A stretch of DNA of 33,528 nt from Bordetella parapertussis. Its GTDB lineage: Bacteria; Pseudomonadota; Gammaproteobacteria; Burkholderiales; Burkholderiaceae_B. The position numbers were made by a program, and so were the translations under genes. Under the pieces are notes generated by a model. It was not told the DNA's origin, searched no databases, and saw only the letters and a program-made list of their open reading frames with translations. Location of the stretch: positions 1-33,528 of the forward strand of contig CAMCII010000002.1 in the NCBI GenBank assembly GCA_945874505.1, read 5' to 3'. Shown in pieces: positions 1 through 7,444 of this stretch (position 1 is its first letter; every line of letters begins with the position of its first letter).

Positions 1-143
1 GCGGCACGACGCTTATAGCGCCCAGGCAGACGCCATGTTAACCAACCGGCGCACCAGCCAAGAGCCTGCACCACAACGAGTGGTAAAGACCCGACTAGCT
101 TAAACAGGAGTGTGGCGAGTACGGGCAAAAATTTATTGAACAT
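1..143 (-). CDS. Lipid A acyltransferase, LpxL/HtrB family (N-terminal fragment)
   Basis: Reading the minus strand from an ATG at 143 gives 47 open codons that run off the left edge. The fragment has a hydrophobic N-terminal stretch, then a Leu-Gly-Trp segment and the motif LPGRYKRRA. That order matches the membrane anchor and following basic segment of LpxL/HtrB-type acyltransferases, which add secondary acyl chains to lipid A at the inner membrane. The catalytic HX4D motif would lie outside the window, so the family is recognised only from the N-terminus and a sub-type (LpxL, LpxM or LpxP) cannot be given. The gene diverges from the DSD1-type gene at 400. No strong Shine-Dalgarno sequence is visible upstream of the ATG. 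Confidence 0.72.
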   Translation of the reverse strand, partial: MFNKFLPVLATLLFKLVGSLPLVVVQALGWCAGWLTWRLPGRYKRRA

Positions 144-248
144 AACGAATAGAATACTAAAACATCGCCTGAAACGACTAACCCAAGGCTCTTTGTAAGG
201 CGCTGAAGGACTCACTGCCACCTCACAACGCTTCAACACAAAAACGAG

Positions 249-353
249 AGTCTGCCTTGGGATAGTCTGCCTTGAGATAGTCTGCCTCGGTAGAGTCTGC
301 CTTGGGATAGTCTGCTTTGGGATAGTCTGCCTCGGTAGAGTCTGCTTTGGTCA
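249..353. repeat. 15-bp minisatellite, seven copies
   Basis: Seven contiguous 15-bp units with consensus AGTCTGCCTTGGGAT begin at 249, 264, 279, 294, 309, 324 and 339. Variants are ordered: units 1-3 and 4-6 both end in a unit with CTCGGTAG, which gives a higher-order 45-bp period. The array sits in the divergent intergenic region between the acyltransferase and DSD1 genes and ends 46 bp before the ATG at 400. The repeats have no spacers, so this is not a CRISPR array. Confidence 0.95.
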
Positions 354-399
354 CCATAACCATTTTTTAACAAATATCACTTTTTTAGCCCCATTTTTT

Positions 400-1530
400 A
401 TGAAACTGACCGATCTCGTCACCCCCGTCGCCCTCATCGATCTACCGCGCATGCAGCACAACATTGAGCGGATGCAAGCGCAAGTCGCTCGCTTGGGTGC
501 GACCTTCAGGCCCCACGTGAAAACCTCAAAATGTGTACAGGCCACCGAGGCGCAAATTCAAGCCGGCGCGCAAGGCATCACGGTATCCACAATCAAAGAA
601 GCTGAACAGTTTTTTGCCGCTGGGATTCGAGATATTTTGTACGCAGTGGGCTTGGCGCCTAATAAACTCGCAGCGGCAGCGGCACTCATACGCAAGGGCT
701 GTGATCTCAAAGTGTTGACCGATAGCGTACAGTCGGCACAGGCAATGGCAGACTTTGCCAAAGCACAGGGGCTAAGTTTCAAGGTGCTGATCGAAATCGA
801 TACCGATGATCATCGTTCGGGGATTAAGCCCGAGTCGGCAGCACTGTTAGCGGTTGCACAAGCGCTTGAGTCACCGGCGTGCGAGATTGTTGGGGTGATG
901 ACTCACGCAGGCTCGAGTTACGACTTAAATACGCCCGAGGCACTGATTGCCATGGCAGAACAAGAGCGCGCTGGCTGTGTGCGCGCCGCCGAGCGTCTGC
1001 GCCAAGCTGGGTTTGCTTGCCCGATTGTGAGTATCGGTTCAACCCCCACGGCCTTGTCGGCAAAAAACCTTGAAGGGGTGACCGAAGTGCGGGCAGGCGT
1101 GTATGTCTTTTTCGATTTGGTGATGCACAACATTGGCGTGTGTACCAAAAATGAAATTGCACTCAGCGTGTTGACTAGTGTGATTGGTCATCAAGAAGAA
1201 AAAGGCTGGGCGATTGTTGACGCTGGCTGGATGGCCATGAGTCGCGACCGTGGTACGCAAAAGCAAACGATTGATTTCGGTTATGGTCAAGTTTGTGATC
1301 TAAGTGGGCAGGTGCTTGAGGGATACACCATTAGCGGTGCCAACCAAGAACACGGCATCGTTTCGCGTGTTGGGCAGCCTGATGTAGACATCGCAAAACG
1401 CTTTCCGATTGGTACGCAATTTAGAATTTTACCTAATCACGCTTGCGCCACGGGCGCTCAGTTTCCTGAGTATCAAGCGCTTGACGCACAAGGCACTGTT
1501 CAAACCTGGAGCCGTTTTTACGGTTGGTAA
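400..1530 (+). CDS. DSD1-type PLP enzyme (D-threonine aldolase / D-serine dehydratase-like)
   Basis: A 376-aa fold-type III PLP enzyme with an alanine-racemase-like N-terminal barrel. The presumed PLP Schiff-base lysine is Lys41 in RPHVKTSK. The C-terminal domain has PNHAC (His347, Cys349), which matches the metal-ligand His and Cys of D-serine dehydratases and D-threonine aldolases. Length fits the family. Such enzymes cleave D-beta-hydroxy amino acids or deaminate D-serine in the cytoplasm; the exact substrate cannot be decided from sequence. The ATG at 400 is chosen because the protein begins immediately with the conserved LxTPxxLID-like start, although no Shine-Dalgarno is visible before it (the leader is T- and C-rich). 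It appears monocistronic, and a minisatellite lies directly upstream. Confidence 0.85.
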   Translation: MKLTDLVTPVALIDLPRMQHNIERMQAQVARLGATFRPHVKTSKCVQATEAQIQAGAQGITVSTIKEAEQFFAAGIRDILYAVGLAPNKLAAAAALIRKGCDLKVLTDSVQSAQAMADFAKAQGLSFKVLIEIDTDDHRSGIKPESAALLAVAQALESPACEIVGVMTHAGSSYDLNTPEALIAMAEQERAGCVRAAERLRQAGFACPIVSIGSTPTALSAKNLEGVTEVRAGVYVFFDLVMHNIGVCTKNEIALSVLTSVIGHQEEKGWAIVDAGWMAMSRDRGTQKQTIDFGYGQVCDLSGQVLEGYTISGANQEHGIVSRVGQPDVDIAKRFPIGTQFRILPNHACATGAQFPEYQALDAQGTVQTWSRFYGW

Positions 1531-1566
1531 AACGAAAATTGTGAATGGCCCGCCTAACCTGCAGTG

Positions 1567-1689
1567 GGGTTTCAAAGAGTGGGGCTTCACTGGTGCCGTG
1601 GGGCTTCATGTGGTGCGGCTTTGCTCAGGCGACTGGGCGTCATTCACTTGAGCGTCAATCGTGTCGTAGGGCTTCACAGTTGGGCTTCA
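1567..1689. repeat. Dispersed GGGCTTCA octamers
   Basis: In the 244-bp gap before the pilus operon, GGGCTTCA occurs at 1582, 1601, 1669 and 1682, with a one-base variant at 1567. Spacing is irregular (13, 15, 19 and 68 bp), so this is a cluster of direct repeats and not a strict tandem array. It could be a decayed minisatellite or a set of binding sites; nothing in the sequence decides between these. Confidence 0.6.
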
Positions 1690-1736
1690 TTTAGCCATCG
1701 CGATGATTACGAATTGATGCCTGTTTAAGTGCAGGG

Positions 1737-1777
1737 CACACTGCGCTCTTGTTTACATTAGCAAGAGGTGCAGTGTG
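1737..1777 (+). promoter_or_regulatory. Long hairpin covering the pilin ribosome-binding site and start codon
   Basis: CACACTGC (1737-1744) pairs perfectly with GCAGTGTG (1770-1777), and CTCTTG (1746-1751) pairs with CAAGAG (1762-1767). The stem is about 14 bp with a small internal bulge and a 10-nt loop. The right arm contains the AAGAGG Shine-Dalgarno-like sequence and the GTG start at 1775. In mRNA it would hide the initiation site; in DNA it could equally be a dyad operator. The structure is read directly, while the regulatory role is inferred. Confidence 0.55.
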
Positions 1778-2179
1778 TCTGTTCAGTCGTCAAACCTAGC
1801 AGTCAAGTTATCTTTGCAAGGCCTGGCACGGAAATTTACCCGCGACCTGGCACCGCAATCTAACCGTGTTCTAGCACGCCAATCCATGCGCGACCCGGCG
1901 CCGCGTCGCTTCAGCCAAAGCCTCAGGCGGCAAGCTGGGCAAGGCATGACCGAATACATCATCATCGTCGCCTTGGTTGCGGTGGCTGCAATCGCGGTGT
2001 ATCAATATCTGGGGCAAGTGCTGCGCGCGCAAACTGCTGCGGTTGCAAAAGAGCTTGCTGGTGAGGACGGCAGCCAGCAGTCGCGCACAGCACAGTCTGC
2101 TGCAGAATCGGCAGCGACTCAAGCGGGCGCAAAGTCTTTGAAGGATTTCACTGGCAGTGCAGAGAGCTCGGCTCGATGA
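1775..2179 (+). CDS. Flp/Tad pilin-like prepilin
   Basis: A 134-aa protein with a basic leader, the processing motif RRQAG/QGMTEY and a hydrophobic helix (about residues 62-78). Cleavage after Gly55 would place Glu at +5 and Tyr at +6, as in Flp type IVb pilins processed by a prepilin peptidase. The GTG start has AGAGG six bases upstream, but its 55-aa leader is long. An in-frame ATG at 1886 would give an 18-aa leader of more usual size but has no ribosome site. Residues 17-48 are built from 24-bp DNA repeats. The mature part (about 79 aa) ends in an Ala/Ser/Gln-rich tail, longer than in small Flp pilins, so it may be a minor pilin. It opens the Tad operon and overlaps the next gene by 4 nt. 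Confidence 0.75.
   Translation: MSVQSSNLAVKLSLQGLARKFTRDLAPQSNRVLARQSMRDPAPRRFSQSLRRQAGQGMTEYIIIVALVAVAAIAVYQYLGQVLRAQTAAVAKELAGEDGSQQSRTAQSAAESAATQAGAKSLKDFTGSAESSAR
1823..1918 (+). repeat. 24-bp imperfect tandem repeat in the pilin leader
   Basis: Four consecutive 24-bp units start at 1823, 1847, 1871 and 1895; the last is the most diverged. They encode the eight-residue pattern (L/P)-A-(R/P)-x-x-x-(R/S)-x, seen as LARKFTRD, LAPQSNRV, LARQSMRD and PAPRRFSQ. The unit is divisible by three, so expansion or loss would lengthen or shorten the leader without a frameshift. Confidence 0.8.
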
Positions 2180-3648
2180 ACAACGGGCTTCCCAGTTTGC
2201 TGAGGACTTCTGCAACGCTTCAACGTCAACCAGTTTTTCCGCCGCAGGCGTTCAGCCAAGGTGGTCAAGTTTTGCCCCTGGGCTTGATACTGAGCGCCGT
2301 GGTACTGATCGCATGGGTGCTGTCCTTAAACTTAGGTCGGTTGATGCACAACAAAGCCTCGCTCTTACGGGCGACAGACGCAGCGGTCTATTCAGCTGCC
2401 GTGGCGCAGGCACGCGCTTTGAATCTTCATGCGTACTTAAATCGCGCACAACTCGCCCAGCAAGTTGCCATGGCGCATTTAATCACCATGGCTTCGGCTG
2501 AACGCTATCGGGCGACCCTCGCACGCCAAGCCAGCCGTTTTAATCCACCGGCAAGCCTGATCGGAATGCTTTTTGGCCCGCAATACGCCGCGGCATATCT
2601 GGCAGCGAAGGCGGGTGGCCCTGGCGATCAAGTGGCCTTGGCGCAGTTGTCTGAGGCCTTTGGTCGTCATGATGATGTGATTCATCGAGTGATTGAGCAG
2701 GTTCGAGGTGAGCAAATGAAACGTCTAAGTCGCCACAGACAACAAGTGCTTAGTGAGGTGTTGGTGCAAAACGTCGGTGCCAGTGGTTCGAGTATGGTCG
2801 GTAAAACACTGGCTGAACTCGGGCTCAAAGTAAGCGTCACGGTTGATGATTTGCCAGGCTTTATCTCGCGGTTTTCGAGCGCAGAGGCCAACTGGCAGGC
2901 GCTTTTAAAGCGTGTGTCAAAGCAGTATGGCTTTTTAAACGATCGTCATCACACAACCCGCAATATTTGGGCGGTGAACCTTCGGTGCCCTCACAAACGC
3001 CATGAGCTACGTCGCAAAGGCTCAACACGGCTTGGGGCAAATGGTAGCTGGTCGGTACAAGACCATCAATCGTTTCATGCCTTGCGTTACAACCGAGTGA
3101 TAGGTTGCTATCAGCGTGAATACCCAATGGGTTGGGCACTGGTCAACAGTGCGCCAAGCTCTCGTGCCCAACCAGACTTGCAGCGAGCCACTGACACTGA
3201 GCCGCAAAACTTTGCTAAAGAATCGTTTTGGCGTTGGGTTAATCAACAGCCCAATGGAGGCTGGAATATTTTTTCAGGTGGCGATAATCACCTTGCTCGC
3301 CGGTGGGCGTCTGTAAGCGAAATTCGCTGGACGACGAAAAGTATGCCTAGTTTTACGGCACTGACTTCAAAGCATCAAGAGTCGATCCGCCTGGCGATAG
3401 CCGTCATACAACAGAGTTCGCTGACTCATATGGGTGATGCGATCGAAGAGAAGCGTTTCGGTGGTCGATTCACCCTGAGCTCGCCTGAGCGCACTCAGGC
3501 GCTGCACGCAGAGGCCGCGGCTCAAACTGCCTTTGCCCCCCCACAGACGAGCGGCAACGCAACCGCCCCACCCAACCTTTTTCAACCGTTCTGGCGCGCA
3601 CGTTTGATTGACATCGCCGACACAAAACAGCGAGTGATGCCGAAATGA
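2176..3648 (+). CDS. TadG-like pilus assembly protein
   Basis: A 490-aa protein whose N-terminus has a short cytoplasmic segment, a Gly-Gly-Gln junction near residues 29-31 and one hydrophobic helix (about 33-55). A helix follows with the pattern LMHNKASLLRATDAAVYSAA, typical of the TadE/TadG-like N-terminal (Tad) domain. The large C-terminal part is presumably periplasmic, and no von Willebrand A domain is evident. TadG-type proteins are pseudopilin-like components that help assemble the Flp pilus. The ATGA overlap with the pilin gene upstream and with the TadE-like gene downstream indicates translational coupling. The Tad domain call is firm; the function of the C-terminal region is unknown. 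Confidence 0.75.
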   Translation: MNNGLPSLLRTSATLQRQPVFPPQAFSQGGQVLPLGLILSAVVLIAWVLSLNLGRLMHNKASLLRATDAAVYSAAVAQARALNLHAYLNRAQLAQQVAMAHLITMASAERYRATLARQASRFNPPASLIGMLFGPQYAAAYLAAKAGGPGDQVALAQLSEAFGRHDDVIHRVIEQVRGEQMKRLSRHRQQVLSEVLVQNVGASGSSMVGKTLAELGLKVSVTVDDLPGFISRFSSAEANWQALLKRVSKQYGFLNDRHHTTRNIWAVNLRCPHKRHELRRKGSTRLGANGSWSVQDHQSFHALRYNRVIGCYQREYPMGWALVNSAPSSRAQPDLQRATDTEPQNFAKESFWRWVNQQPNGGWNIFSGGDNHLARRWASVSEIRWTTKSMPSFTALTSKHQESIRLAIAVIQQSSLTHMGDAIEEKRFGGRFTLSSPERTQALHAEAAAQTAFAPPQTSGNATAPPNLFQPFWRARLIDIADTKQRVMPK

Positions 3649-4379
3649 GTGCACAATCGACGCCGTCTCAAACTCAAGGGCAGGCGACCTTTGAGGCACT
3701 CTTGATTATTCTCTTTGGCTTCTTGCTTGTGTTGGGCATACATCACCTCGGTCAGCTCCGTTCGCACACACTTCACTTGCTTGGCGAAAGTCATTTCTTA
3801 TCGTTTCTCCCCAATCGGGTATCCGATGCTCAGGATCCGTCAGGTGCATCATCGACGGTCAATGCTGTGCCTGTAGCAATGCCTTTGTCAAACGACGAGC
3901 GATTGCAGCATCGTTACGTCACTGTGCGCTTGGGTGATTTAACTTATAGCCGGATGCAGCTTGAGCTTGAAAATCAACTCGGCTTTGACTCAGCAACGAT
4001 GTTACGGACAAGCGTTCAGTCTGCCCCATCGTTACGAAGCAAGTTGCCAGCACTTGGTCTGACTGGCAAAGTCGGACTCACACGCCATAGTTTTTTGTTG
4101 CCTGGATATGGTCAGGCAGACTCAACCCTGGCAGCACAAGCGAAAATCGCCGGTTCGGATGCGCTATGGCAAAAAAGCTTTTCGCACTCAAGCCAGCTAG
4201 TCAATCAGAGTGCTACAACCTTACAGAGTATTGATCAGGCTTGGGGTCGAGCCTCGCCGACCACGTTATGGTTAGTGCCCTGGGCCAACGAGGGTTTGGA
4301 GGTTAAATCGTCGGGGCAAACGTTGACGCTACCGCGCGCACAAGCTGCCTTTACAAATCTTGGCAGTGCATTGAAATGA
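3645..4379 (+). CDS. TadE-like pseudopilin
   Basis: A 244-aa protein with an N-terminal prepilin-like motif TQG/QATFEALL. Cleavage after Gly12 puts Glu at +5, followed by a hydrophobic helix to about residue 34. This is the TadE-type arrangement in which pseudopilins are processed by the Tad prepilin peptidase. The rest of the protein is probably periplasmic and has no motif I recognise. It starts within an ATGA overlap with the TadG-like gene and ends in another ATGA overlap with the next gene. The pseudopilin call rests on the N-terminus and the operon position. Confidence 0.65.
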   Translation: MSAQSTPSQTQGQATFEALLIILFGFLLVLGIHHLGQLRSHTLHLLGESHFLSFLPNRVSDAQDPSGASSTVNAVPVAMPLSNDERLQHRYVTVRLGDLTYSRMQLELENQLGFDSATMLRTSVQSAPSLRSKLPALGLTGKVGLTRHSFLLPGYGQADSTLAAQAKIAGSDALWQKSFSHSSQLVNQSATTLQSIDQAWGRASPTTLWLVPWANEGLEVKSSGQTLTLPRAQAAFTNLGSALK

Positions 4380-5101
4380 CTCATCTAGCGATTTGTTTCG
4401 CCCCGGGGCGACAGCTACGCCTTGCGCTGCGTATCTTGGGTCTGGTCAGTGTTGTCAGCTTGTTATCCGCTAGCCTTTCACCCGCTCAAGCCAGCGTTTC
4501 GTTAAAGTCTATCGCGCTACCACAAGCGGTGACTCGTTCGGTCATTGTTGATAACAGTGAATGGCAAGGGGTAGGTGTTGAGCTTGAACATTTACATAGC
4601 TCTGCAACACTTGAGGTGACGCTCGAGCAGCTGTCGATGTTTTTGCCTGAGCTGACTCCTGTGTGGTCTGAACAAGGCGTGGCACAAGCGCATTGGACAA
4701 GCGCAGAGGCCTCGTACGCCTTGTTTCTTTGGGCAACTCACACACAAACGACCGAAGGCTTGTTGTCAGGGCTTGCGTTTGGCCAGCATCAGAGCTTTGA
4801 GCGCAACACCGCGCCCGTGCATTTTGCGGCAATTGATTGGCTTCCTAAGCAAGCCCAGCAGCTATTTCGTTTGATTGACAACTCGGGGGCTCAAGCGGTT
4901 GCACTCTCAAGTTTTACGGTTTCAACAACGTCTTCGCAACTCGCGGATCACCTCAAAGCCTATGGCCAACGCAATGGGTGGGTGCGTGTGCCTGACGAAC
5001 TGACGTTCTTTCGCAACGCAAGGCGCTTGTCGTTTCAGATCATGGCCGATCAAGGTCACACCACGGTTTTGGTTTACGAAACCTCGCAAGAGGCCCCATG
5101 A
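4376..5101 (+). CDS. Secreted protein of unknown function in the Tad operon
   Basis: I do not recognise this 241-aa protein. It has a clear Sec signal peptide: basic residues, a hydrophobic core around residues 19-34, and a probable signal peptidase site after SPAQA near residue 39. There is no cysteine at the cleavage site, so a lipoprotein is unlikely. The mature part is soluble with no further membrane helix. Four-nt overlaps with the genes on both sides tie it tightly to the pilus operon. A role in the periplasm beside the secretin (the position held by RcpB or TadD in other Tad loci) is an inference from location only; it does not resemble the TPR protein TadD. Confidence 0.7.
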   Translation: MTHLAICFAPGRQLRLALRILGLVSVVSLLSASLSPAQASVSLKSIALPQAVTRSVIVDNSEWQGVGVELEHLHSSATLEVTLEQLSMFLPELTPVWSEQGVAQAHWTSAEASYALFLWATHTQTTEGLLSGLAFGQHQSFERNTAPVHFAAIDWLPKQAQQLFRLIDNSGAQAVALSSFTVSTTSSQLADHLKAYGQRNGWVRVPDELTFFRNARRLSFQIMADQGHTTVLVYETSQEAP

Positions 5102-5964
5102 ATATCATCTCTACAAAGCGAAATGGGTTGCTGATTGCGGTTTCAATTGGCCTTGGGTGCTTGTCTGCCTGGGCGATTGAACAGCATCTTTCAGCGAAAG
5201 AAATCGAGCTTCAAGAGCAAAGTCGCACCGAGAAGGTGGTTCGGATTGTTGCGGCCCGAGATTTGCCACGAGGGACGCTCGTGACTTTGAAAGACTTTGC
5301 AAAAAGCGAGTTTCCGGCCAAGTGGATCGGTGCCGATGCAATCGCACTGAGCGAAGTGCAGCTTGTACAAGGTAAACAACTCAATATCGACTTAAAGGCC
5401 GGGCAGTTACTCATGCACGTTCATTTAATCGAGCCTGCGCAACCGGCACTGGCGTCGCGGCTAAGCCCAGATAAACGTGCGGTGACGATTCCGGTTGATC
5501 TCATGAGCTCGATGTCTGGCTTGCTACAACCCGGCGATCGGGTCGATCTGTTTGTGTCTTTTGACTACAAAGGGCAGCGCACGACCGCCTCGTTGTTACA
5601 GGGTGTTGAAGTGCTAGCGACGGGTCAGCAGACAAAGATGACGGGTGAGCACAACGCAGCAACCGAGCTGCGGTATTCAACCGTGACGTTAGCGGCTTCG
5701 CAGACTGAGGCAAAAAAACTTGTGGCTGCGCGCCAAGGCGGCACGATTACGGCTGTGCTTAGTCATGAGACGGCTGACCCTCTGATGTTAGGTCATCAGA
5801 TGACTGCTGCTCAATTACCTGAATTGTTGGGTCTCGAATCCGCTCAACCCAAAGCGTCAGTTGAGATCATCTATGGCGATCGTCTGGCGAAAGACTTACT
5901 ACCGGCCAACTCGGCGGACTGGTCGGACGTGATTGGTACAGTATCGCCCAAAGGGACACCATGA
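5098..5964 (+). CDS. cpaB: Flp pilus assembly protein CpaB/RcpC
   Basis: A 288-aa protein with one N-terminal membrane helix (about residues 8-27). A SAF domain follows: the segment VRIVAARDLPRGTLVTLKD, then a second half ending near residue 105. The RcpC/CpaB C-terminal domain follows with RAVTIPVDL and LLQPGDRVDLFVSF. CpaB/RcpC is a periplasmic, inner-membrane-anchored part of the Tad secretion channel, working beside the secretin encoded next. Length is normal for the family. ATGA-type overlaps with both neighbours place it firmly in the operon. Confidence 0.9.
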   Translation: MNIISTKRNGLLIAVSIGLGCLSAWAIEQHLSAKEIELQEQSRTEKVVRIVAARDLPRGTLVTLKDFAKSEFPAKWIGADAIALSEVQLVQGKQLNIDLKAGQLLMHVHLIEPAQPALASRLSPDKRAVTIPVDLMSSMSGLLQPGDRVDLFVSFDYKGQRTTASLLQGVEVLATGQQTKMTGEHNAATELRYSTVTLAASQTEAKKLVAARQGGTITAVLSHETADPLMLGHQMTAAQLPELLGLESAQPKASVEIIYGDRLAKDLLPANSADWSDVIGTVSPKGTP

Positions 5965-7409
5965 GTGATTGCAACACTTTTTTGCGAGTATCTAGGTTCG
6001 TGCTTTTAGGGATGACCGGTTTAACCATCGCCTGGTGCGACGTGACATTGGGCGCCGATAAACCGCTTCGTCTCGACCTTGAAACGGGGGCCTCTACAGT
6101 TCTTAAGCTCAAAGGGGTCACGCGCATTGCCGTGGGTAACAGTCAAATCGTCCAGGTGACAACCGTGAACCCTCGCGAGGTGTTGATATTTGGCAAAACG
6201 CGTGGTTCTACGACGGTTGATATTTGGATGTCTGATAAAAAGCGGCACACCTATCGTATTTTTGTTGCACCCGAAGGGTTGAGCAGAATCCAGGAAGAGA
6301 TCTCGCGCTTGCTTAAAAATATCCCGCAAGCACATAGCAGAATCGCTGGCGATAAATTGGTCATTGAGGGTGAAGACCTTAACGACGCAGATCAGTTACG
6401 TATTGCAACCCTTGCCAAGCGTTATCCCGAGGTGATTGACTTTACTAGTCAGCTTGGTTGGGACAAGATGATTTTGTTAGACGTGCAAGTGTTAGAGCTG
6501 CCAAGTTCGCGCATGCACGAATTGGGGGTGCGCTGGGATCCAACTTCGCAAGGCGGTCTTCAAACAGGCTTGGCCTGGGAGGGCGGCTCAACCGCGCTGA
6601 TGCAGCGCCCGGGTGAGGCGGGTATGGCGTTACCCTTTCCGTTGCCACAAGCTGCTGGCTATTTAGGGCTCAATGCCTTGTTGTCTGCCCGGTTGGCCGC
6701 CTTGTCAAAGTCTGGCGAAGCCGTCGTGCTGGCACAACCTCAGTTGCTTGCACGTAGCGGTTCGACTGCTAGCTTTTTAGCCGGCGGCGAAGTGCCCTAT
6801 GCCTCGGTCGATAAAGACGGAAAATCCACCACGACCTTTAAAAAATACGGTGTTTCATTAAACATTACCCCACATGCAGATCGTAATGCCGCGATTCGCT
6901 CGCGGATTGAAATTGAAGTCAGCTCAGTCGATACGACTATCACGGTACCAGGCGGGCCCGCCTTAAAAATTCGAAAAGCGTCAACAGAGTTCAATGTGCG
7001 CTCAGGGCAGACGCTAGTCTTAGGTGGTTTTATTTCGCGAGAACGGGCTCGGGATCAAGATGGTTTGCCGGGCTTGGCAGGGATACCGGTATTAGGTGGT
7101 TTGTTTGGGGTCAAACGAGAACAAGAGCGGCACACCGAGTTGGCAATTTTTGTAACGCCAATGATTGTTGACCCCCGAGATCCAGGGCTCGCCGCGCGCG
7201 TGGCCAACGCACAGGGTGTCTTGCAAGAGTCGTTTCCGGCTGCCCCAACACTGAATACGCCGCTTAATCATGTTGACTCACTTGAGTTGAACACGCCGCG
7301 TAACGCGTTTGAGGGCCTGGGCCAATGGGAGTCAGACTCGGACAGTGTTCAACCTACGGCGAACCCCTTGTCACAATGGGAAGACGCACCCGCTTTTTCA
7401 CAGCACTAG
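5961..7409 (+). CDS. cpaC: Flp pilus secretin CpaC/RcpA
   Basis: A 482-aa outer-membrane secretin with an N-terminal signal peptide (about residues 1-32). Next is the secretin N-terminal domain with TRIAVGNSQIVQV and TRGSTTVDIW, then a BON-like segment (about 110-155). The secretin core contains VSLNITPHAD, SGQTLVLGGFI and the hallmark GLPGLAGIPVLGGLFG, followed by LAIFVTP. It forms the pore through which the Flp pilus passes. The C-terminal 70 residues are polar and variable. It overlaps cpaB by 4 nt and is followed by a 35-nt gap before the cpaF start, one of the few places in the operon without a start/stop overlap. Confidence 0.92.
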   Translation: MSDCNTFLRVSRFVLLGMTGLTIAWCDVTLGADKPLRLDLETGASTVLKLKGVTRIAVGNSQIVQVTTVNPREVLIFGKTRGSTTVDIWMSDKKRHTYRIFVAPEGLSRIQEEISRLLKNIPQAHSRIAGDKLVIEGEDLNDADQLRIATLAKRYPEVIDFTSQLGWDKMILLDVQVLELPSSRMHELGVRWDPTSQGGLQTGLAWEGGSTALMQRPGEAGMALPFPLPQAAGYLGLNALLSARLAALSKSGEAVVLAQPQLLARSGSTASFLAGGEVPYASVDKDGKSTTTFKKYGVSLNITPHADRNAAIRSRIEIEVSSVDTTITVPGGPALKIRKASTEFNVRSGQTLVLGGFISRERARDQDGLPGLAGIPVLGGLFGVKREQERHTELAIFVTPMIVDPRDPGLAARVANAQGVLQESFPAAPTLNTPLNHVDSLELNTPRNAFEGLGQWESDSDSVQPTANPLSQWEDAPAFSQH

Positions 7410-7429
7410 TCATTTTTTGTTGCACTGTC

Positions 7430-7438
7430 AGGAAAGGA
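7430..7438 (+). promoter_or_regulatory. Strong ribosome-binding site deciding a TTG start
   Basis: AGGAAAGGA at 7430-7438 lies six bases before the TTG at 7445. The reading frame is open further upstream (to 7325, inside cpaC), but that part has no homology to the family. The spacing and purine-rich site support TTG 7445 as the real start of the FHA-CpaF gene. Confidence 0.7.
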
Positions 7439-7444
7439 TTTGAA

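Noticed and set aside
2-103. Short plus-strand open frame at the left edge that might be a gene end
   Set aside because: The opposite strand gives a convincing LpxL/HtrB N-terminus, and the plus-strand frame has no recognisable feature.
249-353. Possible CRISPR array
   Set aside because: Repeats are contiguous 15-bp units without spacers, and there are no cas genes.
7325-7444. Upstream extension of the FHA-CpaF frame into cpaC
   Set aside because: The extra 40 codons overlap the secretin gene and lack family resemblance; the ribosome site at 7430-7438 supports the TTG at 7445.
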